NCBI GenBank assembly: GCA_030448225.1
Contig: JAUJNJ010000065.1
Location: 1-34,844, forward strand
Length of the DNA stretch: 34,844 bases
Source: Phycisphaerae bacterium
GTDB lineage: Bacteria; Planctomycetota; Phycisphaerae; Tepidisphaerales; Tepidisphaeraceae
Reading direction: 5' to 3'
Shown here one piece after another: positions 8,501 to 19,091 of this stretch (position 1 is the first letter of the stretch; every line of letters begins with the position of its first letter). The position numbers and the translations under genes were made by a program. The notes below the pieces were generated by a model. The model saw only the letters and a list, made by a program, of their open reading frames with translations. It ran no database searches and was not told where the DNA came from.

Positions 8501-8522
8501 GGACAGGCGTCCACGCCTGTCC
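8501..8522. repeat. Short palindrome, 10-bp perfect stem
   Basis: GGACAGGCGT-CC-ACGCCTGTCC is a perfect 10-bp stem with a two-base centre, lying in the 130-base gap before the large ATPase gene. No T-run follows. It resembles a short dispersed palindrome; a role in mRNA stability or partial termination is possible. Confidence 0.6.
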
Positions 8523-8595
8523 TCCCGTGAGTTCGGGCCCATGATTGGCGGGCCGGGTCCCACGATCCGACGGTTCCGCGACTCCCACAACATTC

Positions 8596-11500
8596 ATGCA
8601 AGAACTGATCGAACAACCCGACCCCAGTGGCGACGACGGCAACGAGGGTCACCAAGGCCCCGCCGTTCCCCGCCGAGGCCGTGACCCAGCGTAGGCCGCA
8701 GCAGCGGGTGGCGCGCGCGAAACTTCGTGGAACTGTCGACTGATCGATCAACGCGGCGACCCGAGGCCGAAGTCGAGGCGAGGCGACAGCAGGGCGCTGG
8801 CGGCGGCTCGAGGAGGCGCGCCAGCACGCCGCCCGCGAACTGTCGACGCCCGCCACGCCGCCGAGCAGGAAGAGACGGCGGCGGAGTTCGAGCGGCGCGC
8901 GCGGAGGTGACGGCGCGCCGTTCAACCACCAGTTCGGCGGCCTCCAGCGAAGTACGACCGCAACGGCCGCCTCCAGCGCTCGACAAGAAACGAGGTCGAG
9001 CCGACCGAGCCGCGAGATCAAGTCGAAGTTCGACCACGCGGTCTGGATGGCCGAGAGCGTCTACGAGGTGGCCGACCTTCAGCTGAAGGAGGAGTACAAG
9101 AAGGCGAAGGAGGCCGTCGACGCCGAGACCGCCGCCCTGGCGGCGATGGAGGAGCAGGCGGCCGACCACCGACCTACCGGCTCGAGAGCTGCCGACGACG
9201 ACGCCGACGAGTTCGCGCAGCCGATGGGCGGCGACCCGCGGGCCGGAGTTCGAGGCCCGCAAGGCCGAGGCGCAAGCGCCACCTGGCGGCTGAACAAGCT
9301 GAAGCTGCCGGGGATGTTCGTCGGCACAACCTCTACGTGTCGGCCGCCCTGATCGGCCTGGTCGCGGCAGTGTCGGCGCAGCTCGCGGTCGACCGCCGGC
9401 TCGGCGTCAACGCCGGTCATGGCCGCGGCGTTCGCGACCACGGCGGCGCCAGGTCGGGATCGTGATGCTGATGAAGTCGGCGCGCGCCGATCGCGTCGTG
9501 CCGCTGCGGCAGGCGCTGGGCACCGCGGCCGCGGCCGCGCGCGCTCGCCCACGCGGAGCCGCGTCCAGAAGCGGCGCGCCGACGCGACGGCCGCCCACCG
9601 CGCCGAGGTGCTGGCGCCGCCCGCGAGCGGTTCAAGCCGATGCTCGCCGAGACCGCCCGCCGCCGCGACGCCGCGATCGCCTCGATCCAGAAGGACTACC
9701 AGGCCCGCCTCGCCAAGCTCGACCAGCAGCGCGACGAGGGGACGAAGGAGGTCGAGACCTGGCGGCGCGGCGACGCACGCTAGCACGCTGCGCCACGAGG
9801 AGGCGGTGCGGGCGGCGACGCGGCAGTACGAGGACCAGAAGGCCGAGGCCGAGCGCTCTACGCCGAGGCCCGCGTCGCGCTGGAGACGCGGCTCGCCGCC
9901 GGCCTGTCGCACATCCGCCGCCGATCGCCGCCGCGGGCGACGCGAGCGGGTGGCGGCCGCCCTGGCCGCTGGCCGGCGCGCGCCGGCCGACGCGGTCGTC
10001 TCGTGGGACGACCCGTCCTGGCGCGACTGGCGGCCGCCGACGAAGTTCGCGGCGAGCGTCCGCGTCGGCGAACTGGAGGTCGACCTCCGCCAGATCGCCA
10101 AGCAGGCCGCCAAGGGCCACCCGGTGCGCCCTCGCGCTGCCCGAGCCCTTCCGCATGCCCGTCACGCTCGGGTTCCCCGCGGCGGGCGTCGCTGCTGATC
10201 CAGTCCGACCGCGAGGGCCGCCCGCTGGCGATCCGCACGCTCCAGGCCACGATGGCCCGCCTGCTGACGAGCCAGCCGCCGAAGCGCGTCCGCTTCACGA
10301 TCATCGACCCGGTCGGCCTCGGGCAGAACTTCGCCGGGTTCATGCACCTGGCCGACCACGACGAGCAGCTCGTCGGCGGGCGGATCTGGACCGAGGCCGA
10401 GCAGATCGAGCAGCGGCTGACGAACCTGACCGAGCACATGGAAACGGTCATCCAGAAGTACCTGCGCAACGAGTTCGAGACGATCGACGACTACAACGCG
10501 CAGGCCGGCGAGCTGGCCGAGCCGTACCGGTTCCTCGTGATCGCCGACTTCGTCGGCTTCCAGGGCAACGCCTACCGCCGCCTCGCCAGCATCGCCGCGA
10601 CCGGCGCGCGGTGCGGCGTCTACGCTCATCAGCCGCGACACGCGCCACCCGCTGCCCGGCGGCACGCACCTCGAGGAGCTCGAAGCCACCAGCATCAACC
10701 TCGTGCAGAAGTGGCCCGACGAGTTCGGGTGGAAGGACAAGGTCTTCGGCCAGTTCCCGCTCACGCTCGACCCGCCGCCGCGCGAGGAGGTGCTGACCGG
10801 CATCCTCGACGTCGTCGGCCGCGGGGCCAAGGCGGCCAACCGCGTCGAGGTGCCGTTCGAGACGATCGCGCCCGACGCCGGCCGAGTTCTGGACGCGCGC
10901 ACGATCGAGGACCTCGTCGTGCCGATCGGCCGGATGGGCGCGACGCGCTCCAGCAGTTGCGGCTGGGCAAGGGCGTCGCGCAGCACGCGCGCTGGCCGGC
11001 AAGACCGGCTCGGGCAAGTCGACGCTGCTGCACGCGATCGTGACGAACCTGGCGATGTGGTACAGCCCCGACGAGGTCGAGGTCTACCTGATCGACTTCA
11101 AGAAGGGCGTGGAGTTCAAGACCTACGCCACCCACCGCCTGCCGCACGCCCGCGCGATCGCGGTTGAGGCGACCGCGAGTTCGGCCTGAGCGTGCTCCAG
11201 CGGCTCGCGCCGAGATGTCGCGCGCGGCGAGATCTTCCGCCGCGCGGGCGTGCAGGACCTCGGCGCTACCGCCGCGGCGCGGCGCCGCGGCGAAGATGCC
11301 GCGCGCTGCTGATCATCGACGAGTTCCAGGAGTTCTTCGAGGACGACAAGCTCGCCCAGGAGGCCGGCCTGCTGCTCGACCGCCTCGTGCGGCAGGGCCG
11401 GGCGTTCGGCGTGCACCTGCTGCTCGGGTCGCAGACGATCGGCGGCACGAGCGGGCTGCGCAGCACGATCGGCCAGATGGGCGTCCGCATCGCGTTGCAG

Positions 11501-12608
11501 ACGAGCGAGGCCGACTCGCACATGATCCTCGGCGACAACAACTCCGCCGCCCGCCTGCTCACCCGCCCCGGCGAGGCGATCTACAACGACGCCGGCGGCC
11601 TCGTCGAGGGAACAGCCCGTTCAGGTCGCGTGGCTGCCCGACGGGCAGCGCGGTCTTCCTCGCCAAGGTGCAGCAACTCGACGGCAACGCCGACGGCGAC
11701 GGCAAGGCCCGACGGCGGCCGCCGCAGGTCGTGTTCGAGGGCAACGCCGCCGCCGACGTGCGCGCCCCTCGCCGCCAAGGATCGACGCGCTTCGCCCGGC
11801 CCGCCGCGCCGGCCCCGGCCCGGTGGCGTGGCTCGGCGAGCCGGTCGCGATCAAGGAGCCGACGAGCGTCACGTTCCGCCGCCAGAGCGGCGCGAACGTG
11901 CTCGTGGTCGGCCAGCAGGAGGAGTCGGCGATGGCGATGATGGTCGCCACGATCGTCGCGGTCTCCGCGCAGAACCCGCCCGGCGGCGCGCGGTTCTACG
12001 TGCTCGACGGCTCGCCCGCCGACAGCCCGCTGGCCGGCGTGTTCCCGCAGGTGCGGGCGTCGCTGCCGGACGCGGTGCGGCTCGTCGAGTACCGCGCCGT
12101 CGGCGAGGCGATGACCGAACTGGCCGCGGAACTGAAGCGCCGCCAGGCCGGCGAGGGCGGGGCCGAGGGCATCTTCGTGATGATCTACGGCCTGCAGCGC
12201 TACCGCGCGCTGCGCAAGACCGAGGACAGCTTCGGCGGCTTCTCGATGAGCACCGGCGACGACGACGCCGACGCGCCGTCCAAGGCCGTCCCCCCGGACA
12301 AGCTCTTCGCCGACCTGCTGAAGGAGGGCCCGGCCCTGGGCATCCACGTCTTCGCCTGGTCCGACACGGCCGTCTCGCTCGACCGCACGCTCGACCGCAA
12401 CGCGATGCGCGAGTTCGACAACCGCGTGTTGTTCCAGATGAGCGCCAACGACTCCAGCACCCTGATCGACTCGCCCGCCGCGAACAAGCTCGGCTTCCAC
12501 CGCGCCCTCGCCTACAGCGAGGAGCAGGGCGTGATCGAGAAGTTCCGCCCGTACGCGCTCCCGGACAAGGCGTGGCTGGCCGAGGTGAAGGCGAAGCTGG
12601 CGCGGTAG
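8596..12608 (+). CDS. EccC/EssC-like membrane FtsK/SpoIIIE ATPase
   Basis: About 1,335 codons from ATG 8596 (MQELIEQPDPSGDDGNEGHQ) to TAG 12606-12608; frame breaks are common before 11,820 and absent after. Order: acidic N-terminus; coiled coil to about residue 230 (SKFDHAVWMAESVYEVADLQ); two membrane helices near 243-262 (YVSAALIGLVAAVSAQLAV) and 275-293; a second coiled coil (IASIQKDYQARLAKLDQQRD); then three FtsK-like modules. Module 1 (about 530-660) lacks a Walker A but keeps RFTIIDPVGLGQNFAGFMHL and YRFLVIADF. Module 2 has Walker A GKTGSGKST (10998-11024), VEVYLIDFKKGVEF and Walker B LLIIDEFQEFF. Module 3 is degenerate (VLVVGQQEESA, IFVMIYGLQRY). Two N-terminal TMs plus three tandem ATPases is the EccC/EssC plan. 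It likely powers export of the WXG100-like proteins. Confidence 0.85.
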
Positions 12609-12690
12609 CGCGGCGCGGCGGAGTGGGCGCGGGCGCGGGGGCCCGTTCACGTCACCGGGCGGGCGGGCGCCGATCCGATTCCCGCGTAGG

Positions 12691-13302
12691 ATGGAACCCG
12701 TCGTAAGTCTCCTGCTGTTCAGCGATCTGCACGGTGACGCGGACGCCGCCCGCGAACTCGTCCGTCGCGCGCGTGCGGCGGACGTGGTCGTCGGCGCGGG
12801 CGACCTCGCCAACGCGCGGCGCGGGATCGACATCTGCGTCGACGTCCTGCGCGCGATCGACCGCCCGACGATCCTCGTCCCCGGCAACAACGAGAGCGAG
12901 GACGAACTGCGAGCCGCCTGCCGCGGCTGGCACCACGCCCACGTCCTGCACGGCTCCGGCGTCACCGTGGAGGGCGTGACGTTCTTCGGCCTCGGCGGCG
13001 GCGTGCCGGTCACGCCGTTCGGGTCGTGGAGCTACGACTTCACCGAACAGCAGGCCGCCGGATTGCTCGCGAATTGCCCGCACGGCTGCGTGCTCGTCTC
13101 CCACTCCCCGCCGAGCGGCGCGGCCGACGTCTCCTCCTCCGGCAAGCGCATCGGCAGCACCGCCGTGCGCGACGCCATCCTGCGGACGCGCCCGAAGCTC
13201 GTCGTCTGCGGACACGTCCACGCCAGCGCGGGCCAGCGTGTGATGCTCAGCGAAACCCTTGTGGTCAACGCCGGTCCGGCAGGCGTGGAGGCTGAGGTGT
13301 AG
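12691..13302 (+). CDS. Calcineurin-like metallophosphoesterase
   Basis: Intact 203-residue protein with the metal-binding set of the family in order: LLLFSDLHGDADAA (D-x-H), VVGAGDLANA (GD), VPGNNESEDEL (GNNE in place of GNHD/E), LVSHSPPSGAAD and VVCGHVHASAGQ (GH-x-H), ending LVVNAGPAGVEAEV. Such enzymes hydrolyse phosphodiesters or phosphomonoesters with two metal ions; the substrate cannot be read from sequence. It is cytoplasmic, with no signal peptide. ATG 12691 has no strong ribosome site. It follows the ATPase gene by 82 bases, a GC-rich gap with no other feature, and may be co-transcribed, but nothing links it to secretion. Confidence 0.9.
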   Translation: MEPVVSLLLFSDLHGDADAARELVRRARAADVVVGAGDLANARRGIDICVDVLRAIDRPTILVPGNNESEDELRAACRGWHHAHVLHGSGVTVEGVTFFGLGGGVPVTPFGSWSYDFTEQQAAGLLANCPHGCVLVSHSPPSGAADVSSSGKRIGSTAVRDAILRTRPKLVVCGHVHASAGQRVMLSETLVVNAGPAGVEAEV

Positions 13303-13336
13303 CCAGGCGATAGGCTTGGTTGTGCGGACAACCGTC

Positions 13337-13825
13337 CTCCCTCTCCCCCTTGGGGGAGAGGGCGGGGGTGAGGGGGAGAATGTGGGAGACGGATCACGTC
13401 CTGATGCCGACCGGCTTCACCGAGTGCCGCCCCTGCTACTTGCCCGTGCGAGGGCGATGCGTCACGAGGCCGCTCCGGCCGAGCAGAAGATGTGGGCTTG
13501 TCTGCGAAATCGACAACTCAACGACATGAAGTTCCGGCGCCAGCACCGGATCGGGCCGTTCATCGCCGACTTCTACTGCGCCGAACACCGCTTAATCATC
13601 GAATGCGATGGTGACTCGCACGCGGAAGCCGAACAGGTCGCGCGTGATGATCAGCGGACGCGCTGGCTAACAGCGAGTGGCCACCACGTGATCCGCTACC
13701 TCAACACGGACGTGCACGAGAACCTCGATGGGATCCTCGAAGACATCCTCATCGAGATCGGTCGCGTCACTAATTCCCGAGGTTCTCCCTCACCCTAACC
13801 CTCTTCCCCAAGGGGTAGAGGGGAC
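13337..13825. mobile_element. Inverted-repeat cassette enclosing a DUF559 gene
   Basis: The left end, 13337-13380, contains the perfect hairpin CCCTCTCCCCC-TT-GGGGGAGAGGG followed by CGGGGGTGAGGGGGAGAA. The right end, 13783-13824, reads TTCTCCCTCACCCTAACC then CTCTTCCCCAAGGGGTAGAGGGG, which is the reverse complement of the left end with a few changes. The ~40-bp arms bracket a single gene (13457-13798). There is no transposase, so any movement would depend on another enzyme or on the enclosed nuclease-like protein. A similar gene-less pair of ends occurs at 27370-27498. Confidence 0.6.
13457..13798 (+). CDS. DUF559 domain protein (predicted PD-(D/E)XK-type nuclease)
   Basis: From ATG 13457: MRHEAAPAEQKMWACLRNRQ, LNDMKFRRQHRIGPFIADFY, CAEHRLIIECDGDSHAEAEQ, then DDQRTRWLTASGHHVIRYLN and TDVHENLDGILEDILIEIGR; TAA 13796-13798. 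KFRRQ, the FIADFYC and IIECDGDSH blocks and the RYLN-DV tail are diagnostic of DUF559, a fold related to very-short-patch-repair endonucleases, with likely catalytic acids in ADF and ECDGD. About 113 residues. The frame is open upstream through the inverted repeat (LPLPLGGEGGGEGE), as is often seen for this family, so an earlier start cannot be excluded. Its function is unproven. It sits inside matching inverted repeats. Confidence 0.88.
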   Translation: MRHEAAPAEQKMWACLRNRQLNDMKFRRQHRIGPFIADFYCAEHRLIIECDGDSHAEAEQVARDDQRTRWLTASGHHVIRYLNTDVHENLDGILEDILIEIGRVTNSRGSPSP

Positions 13826-13885
13826 CGGAGGCTGATCGCCTCCACACGCGCGCACGCCGCGACGTCCCCGTCGGTCCTTCACCGG

Positions 13886-16800
13886 TCACTTCGCCTTCTG
13901 GTCCAGCAGGAACGCCATCAGCAGGTTGAAGTCCTGAGGCGGCATGAGCTGGTCGACGTTCGCGGGCATCGGCGAGAGGGCCGAGGTCACGCGGCGGTCG
14001 ACGTCGGCGAGGGGGACGCGGATCTCCTTCGCGGCCGAGTCGTGCATCACGAGGGTCTGGCCCTCCTCGCGGGTGCCGAAGCCGGCGTGCGTCTGGCCGC
14101 GCTTCGTGCGCACGATCGTCGTGCGGAAGTTGGGGTCGACGTTGCGGTTCGGGTCGAGCACGTCTTCCAGCAACCGGTCGAGCCCGCGGACGCCGATGCC
14201 GTCGAGCGCGGGGCCGATCGCGCCGCCGGTCTCGCCCACCTTATGGCACGACGCGCAGACGCTCTTGGCGAACACGGCCCGCCCGGCGGCGGGGTCGAAC
14301 GTGCCGGCGAGGTACGCGGCCTTACGGTCGGCGATGAGCTTCCCGAGCCGATCGTCGGCGGGGGAGAGGCGGGCGGTGAGGTCGGCGACCTGCTTGTCGA
14401 GGTCCGCGACGCCCGCGCCGCGCAGGGCATTGATCACCGTCGGCTCGCGCAGCAGTGCCGCCGAGGCACGGCCGGCGCGGATGTCGGCCAGCAGCGCGGC
14501 CGCGCCGTCCTTGCCGCCGGCTAGGGCGGCGGCGATCGACACGGCGACGGGCTGCGGCGCGGTGCGCAGTTGTTCGAGCAGCACCCGCCGCGCGGCGGCG
14601 CTGGCGTCGGGGTCCTCGATCCGGCCGAGCGCGTCGGCGGCGGACTGGCGGGTGGCGGCGCCGACGCCCGCGTCGGAGAGGATCGCCGCCAGCGGGGCGG
14701 CCGCGGCGGCGGGGCGGAGCGACAGCAGCGATTCGGCGGCGGCGAGACGCGTGGGGATGTCGGCCTTCGCGTCGCCCGCCACGCGCGCCACCTCGTCGGC
14801 GACGCCCGCCAGTTTCATTGCGGCGGCGAGGCGGATCACGTCCGCCCGTGACGCCTCGATCGGCCCCTCCGGCACCCGCGCCACCGGCGGGTCGAACCGC
14901 GACACGCCGAGCCACGCGTACGCCGCCTCGGTCGTCGCGTCCACGACCTCCACCCGCCCGCGGTGCCCGGCGTGCGCCGAGAGGTCCCACGTGTACGGCC
15001 GCGCGACGTCGTCCCGCGGCGGGTAGCTGCGGGCGACTTCCTTGCCGTCGGCCAGCACGAGGCGGACGTGGTTCAGCCGGGCGTCGGGGCGGTCGGGGAA
15101 GCCGTTGTGGCCGCACATCCAGAACGACAGTTTCGGCGGGAGTTTGAACGTCGGGCTGGCGAGCACGCCGGTGAGCCGCTCGCCGCCGCCGTCGCGCTTC
15201 AGCGACGACAGGACCGGCACGTCGTTGCGGCCGTCGGCGTACGTGCGCGGCTCGAGCACCCACGGGCTGGCCGACGGCTCGGCGCCGGGCAGCGGCCGGT
15301 TCGACCAACCCGCCTCGGCCTCGCCGGTGATCACGGGGCGCAGCAGGGCGGTCAGCGCCGCCTCCATGCGCGGCGGCGTCGGCACGCCGCGCCGCTGGAG
15401 CCCGTCGTGCAGGCCGCGGAGGAGCGAGATCTGAAGGAGCGCGTCGTCACGGTGCCGCCCGGCGATGAAGTCGCCCATCGCGTCCACGCGCGTCGCGTCG
15501 ACGACGCGGGCGGCGACGGGCAGGGCCCGGGCGAGCACGTCGTCCCTCACGTTCCCCTTCGCCGCCTCCTCGAAGATCAGCAGCGCGGCGGGGCCGCTGG
15601 GGGTGACGGCGGCGACCTCGATCAGCGCGTCGCGGTCGCGCGGCTCCATGCCCGGCGTGTCGATGCGGCCGGCGACGTCGCCGCTGCGCAACTGGTCGCG
15701 CAGCGCGATGCGGGCCGCGTGCACGAGTTGCGGGTCGGCCGGCGGCGCGGCGGCGGTGACGATCGACAGCAGGAGCGGGACGTTCTCGGCCGCCGGGTGC
15801 TTCGCCAGCGCCTCGGCCGCCGCCCGGCGAACGAACGGATCGGCGTCGGGGAGCGCGGCCCGCACGACCTCGGCGTGCCACGCGCCCCACGTCTTCGTCT
15901 CGCCGAGCGCGCGCGCGAGGTGCGTGCGGACGACGCGCTCCGGATCGGCGGCCAGCCGGCGGGCGGTGGCCTCGTCGAGCCCGCGCGCGCGCGCTGGATG
16001 ACCCACAGGGCGTGTGCACGCGTCGGCGGCTCGCGCGCCGCGGACGGACGCCGCGTCTCTCGCTGCGGGCCGCCGCGCGCGCGTCGGCAGCCCGTGCGGC
16101 GGGAGCGGCCGCGCGCGTGGCGGTGCCTTCGGCGTTCTCGGGCGAGACGGCGGGCGACGCGTTCGGTGCGATGAACCCGAGTGTGTTCGCGTGCGCGTCG
16201 GACCCACGGGGGGCGCGGGGGCGGCGGGGGCGGCAGGTCCAGTTACTTGCCGCGCGTCGTCCCTCGTCCCGCGGCGGCTGCGGACGCGTCGATCGTCTTC
16301 GCCGCTTCGTTCGCGGCGTCGTTCGGGAAGCGATCGATGAGGGCGTTCGTGGCGAGCGTGCGGACGACGAGGTTCGGGTGGCCGAGCAGCGCGGCGAGCT
16401 GCGCGCGGTTCGCGTCGTCAGGTCGGGCATCGGCTCGGCGGGCTCGGCGTCGTTGCCGGTGTAGACGACGCGCCAGATCCGGCCGCGGCTCGCGGTCTCG
16501 CTCGGGGTGGGTGAGCGGGACCTCGTAGTGCCCGATGATCTTGTTGTAGAAGTCGGCGACGTAGAGCGCGTCGGGCCGAGTTGCAGGTCGACGGGGCGGA
16601 ACCACGGGTCGTCGCAGACGAGGAAATCCTCCACCCGCTCCACGCGCGGCGACGAGCCGTTCCACGCGAGGCGGTCGCAGTGGACGCGGTTGGTGATGAC
16701 GTTGCCGACGAAGAGCACGTCGCGGTAGGCCGGCGGGAACTGCCGGGCCGCGTAGTAGACGACGCCGGCGATGCCGGTGCCGCCGTGGTCGATGTCGGTC

Positions 16801-17626
16801 GTCTCGGGCGCGAAAGCCGAGGCCGTCGTGCGGCTTGCCGAAGCTCGGGTAGTAGCCGCCGCGCAGCAGCATCGTGACGGCGGGAGTGGCAGTCGGCGGT
16901 GAACGTGTTGCCGAGCGGGTCGAACGTCAGGCCGAACGGGTTGACCTGCCCGCGGGCGAACGACTCGATCGCCGAGCCGTCGGCGCGGAAGCGGTAGGTG
17001 TTGCCCGAGTCCATCGCGATCGCCACGTCGCCCTTGCCGCCGATCTTCGCCCGGCTCTCGTTGCTGAAGCCGTGGTTGGCGTAGATCCACCCGTCGATCC
17101 AGCGGGTAAAGCTGTTCTGGTTGCCGTGGGTGTCCTTGATGCCGAACGGCCCGAACGCGACCGACTTCGAATCGGCGACGCCGTCGGCGTTCGTGTCGCT
17201 GAAGCGGTAGATGTGCGGGATCGACCAGGCGAGTGCGCCCGTCGCCGAGCGGCACGACGCCGATCGGGATGTTGAGCTTCTCGGCGAAACGGGCGGCCTC
17301 GCCGGCGCGGCCGCCCGGGGCGAAGTCGCCGAAGACGGTGATCGCGTCGCGGGCGGCCGCGTCGCTCTTGGCGGGGAACGGGTACTCGAGGCTGTGCGTC
17401 ACCCAGAGTCGGCCGCGGGCGTCGAACGCCATGTTCATCGGCTTGTTCACGTCCGGCTCGGCGGCGACGAGCTGGATCTCGAAGCCGGGCGGCAGGCGGA
17501 ACTTCTTCTGCTGCTCGGCGGGCGACAGCGGGCCGGTCGGCGCGACGAGTTGCTGCGCCCGCCCGGCGACGCGGCGACGGCGGCGACGGCGAGCAGGACG
17601 GCGAGCAGGCGAAGCGGGCGGACCAT
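13886..17626 (-). CDS. PVC-type exported dehydrogenase with HEAT repeats and heme c domain
   Basis: About 1,245 codons. ATG 17626 opens a signal peptide (MVRPLRLLAVLLAVAAVAAS), then FRLPPGFEIQLVAAEPDVNK and PMNMAFDARGRLWVTHSLEY, the N-terminal propeller of the planctomycete membrane-bound dehydrogenase family. Further blades across frames: QVNPFGLTFDPLGNTFTADC, HGGTGIAGVVYYAARQFPPA and ALYVADFYNKIIGHYEVPLT. HEAT-like repeats follow (ALLGHPNLVVRTLATNALID; ADPFVRRAAAEALAKHP), then a jelly-roll-like region and a C-terminal cytochrome c domain with SVCASCHKVGETGGAIGPAL (CxxCH) ending FNLLMAFLLDQKAK. The part below about 16,000 is clean; the 5' third has several frame breaks. Probably an exported redox enzyme; its substrate is unknown. 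Confidence 0.88.
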
Positions 17627-17959
17627 GCGGCGGCTCCGGGGCGGGTACATCGGATCGACCGCTGCGCCACGGCGGCGACGGCCGGTCTCATTTTACACGG
17701 GGGTGTTTAGACTCCGCGTGTTTGAGGGGCGGCGGTGGTTTCACCCGTTTCAGGGCAAGGGCGGCGGACGGCCCGTGGCGGACGAGCGTCATATGTGAGT
17801 CGGTGCCCTTGTGGTTGCGACGCCTGCGTGGCGCAGCCGGAAGTCATCACCGGCAAGGCGAGGCGGCCGTCTCAGCATCAAGCGTACCGCGGGCCTGCGG
17901 CCCAGTATCTGTCCGGCCGCAGGCCCGTGGTGACGTTCACTTCTGACGGAACGAAACCC
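17627..17959. other. Intergenic region with a possible terminator hairpin
   Basis: No gene is supported. It should hold the promoter of the PVC dehydrogenase gene (minus strand), but I see no clear boxes. The notable element is the hairpin at 17890-17927, annotated separately. Confidence 0.5.
17890..17927 (-). terminator. 13-bp hairpin downstream of the sugar isomerase-like gene
   Basis: Arms 17890-17902 (CGGGCCTGCGGCC) and 17915-17927 pair perfectly around a 12-base loop. It starts about 33 bases past the stop of the minus-strand gene at 17960, the right place for a terminator, but lacks a following T-run, so a dispersed palindrome is an alternative. Confidence 0.4.
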
Positions 17960-18827
17960 TCACGCCGGCTTCGCCTTCTTCACGGCTTGCTTCACGCGGT
18001 CGAGGGACTCCTGCACGCGGGCTTGACCGGGGTCGCCGCCCTCGTACTCGATGAAGAGGCCGCCCTTGTAGTTGTTGTCGAGCATGAACTTCACGAGCGC
18101 GTCGACGTCGAGCGTGCCCTGGCCGGCGGGGACGTCCTCCCACTTGTCGTCGCCGTCGAGCTTCTTGAAGTCCTTCAGGTGCATCGCGTGCAGGCGGTCC
18201 TTGAACGTCTCGCACGCCGCGACGGGGTCCTCGCCGGCGCGGATGAGGTGGCCGGTGTCGGCGCAGAGGCCGATCTTCTTGCTGTGGTCCTTGATGGCGT
18301 TGTGGATCGTCTCCACCTTCGCCCAGCGGTGGCCGGGGCCGTGGGGTGGATGGCGACGGTGACGTCGTACTCCTCGGTGAGCTTGTCGAGGATGTCGAAC
18401 GCCTCGGGCCCGGGTCGCACGAGAGGTTCTTCAGGCCGTACGTCTTGGCGAGTTCGAACATCTTGCGGGCGTACGCCTCGTCCTTGTTGAACGGGATCAC
18501 CCCGTACGACACGAACGTGATGCCGGTCTTGGCGAGCTGCTCCTGCACCTGCTTGGGGCTCATGCCGGCGACGTGGCCGGGGTAGATCTCGATGTGCGTC
18601 AGGCCGAGCTGCTGCATCGCCTCGGTCGCCTTGGCGAAGCTCATCGAGCGGAACGTGTAGCTCGCGCGCGCCCATCGGCAGCCCGGCGTAGTCGGCCGAC
18701 GCGCGCCGACGCGGCGGCGTCGGCGGCGAAGGCGGGCGCGGACTTCAGCAGCGACGCGCCGGCGAGCGGCGGCGGCGAACTTCAGGAACGAGCGGCGCGA
18801 GGCGGGTTGCGGGTCGAGGCGGTTCAT
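17960..18827 (-). CDS. Tat-exported sugar phosphate isomerase/epimerase-like TIM barrel
   Basis: ATG 18827 has AGGAG just upstream. The N-terminus is a twin-arginine signal, MNRLDPQPASRRSFLKFAAA. The barrel follows: ASYTFRSMSFAKATEAMQQL, GLTHIEIYPGHVAGMSPKQV, ITFVSYGVIPFNKDEAYARK, LSCDPGP, a VTVAIHP strand, IGLCADTGHLIRAGEDPVAA, LHAMHLKDFKKLDGDD, GQGTLDVDALVKFMLDNNYK and GGLFIEYEGGDP. The H, D, H and E residues at the strand ends are those of AP-endonuclease-2/xylose-isomerase-type metal sites. About 290 residues. Export of such barrels is typical of planctomycetes. Three frame breaks occur near 18,670, 18,410 and 18,340. Activity is probably isomerase, epimerase or dehydratase on a sugar; not resolvable here. 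Confidence 0.87.
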
Positions 18828-18881
18828 CGGAAGACTCCTGTGTGAGGACTTTTATACGTTCGACGGACGCGGGCACGCGTT

Positions 18882-18962
18882 CCTGAGGGACGCTTCAGGC
18901 GACCGAAGGATCTCGGGCCGGAGAACGGCGCGATCTGCCGACCCGAGACGGCTCAGGATGAC
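18882..18962. repeat. Degenerate copy of the GAGATCCCTCGG/TCATCC palindrome
   Basis: CCTGAGGGACGCTTCAGGCG then ACCGAAGGATCTCGGG, and after a short centre CCCGAGACGGCTCAGGATGA. This is the same element type as at 20487-20582 and 26102-26201, with a shortened right half. The rest of the 18,840-19,091 gap holds nothing I recognise. Confidence 0.6.
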
Positions 18963-19091
18963 ACACTACCGCTCCGGGCAGGCGAGGCCCATGCGCGCTT
19001 TCGTTTCGCCGCAGGCCGGAAGGCCGATGCCCGCTGCGCTCGAAGCTGATCGCGGGCGGCGCGGGCGCGGAACGTTCGCGCACGTCCGGAC

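Noticed and set aside
8596..12608. Chromosomal DNA translocase FtsK or SpoIIIE
   Set aside because: There are three tandem ATPase modules, two rather than four TM helices, flanking coiled coils, no gamma winged-helix domain, and WXG100-like neighbours.
13944..16174. Plus-strand open frames opposite the PVC dehydrogenase gene
   Set aside because: Low-complexity shadow translations; the minus strand carries the CxxCH motif and HEAT repeats.
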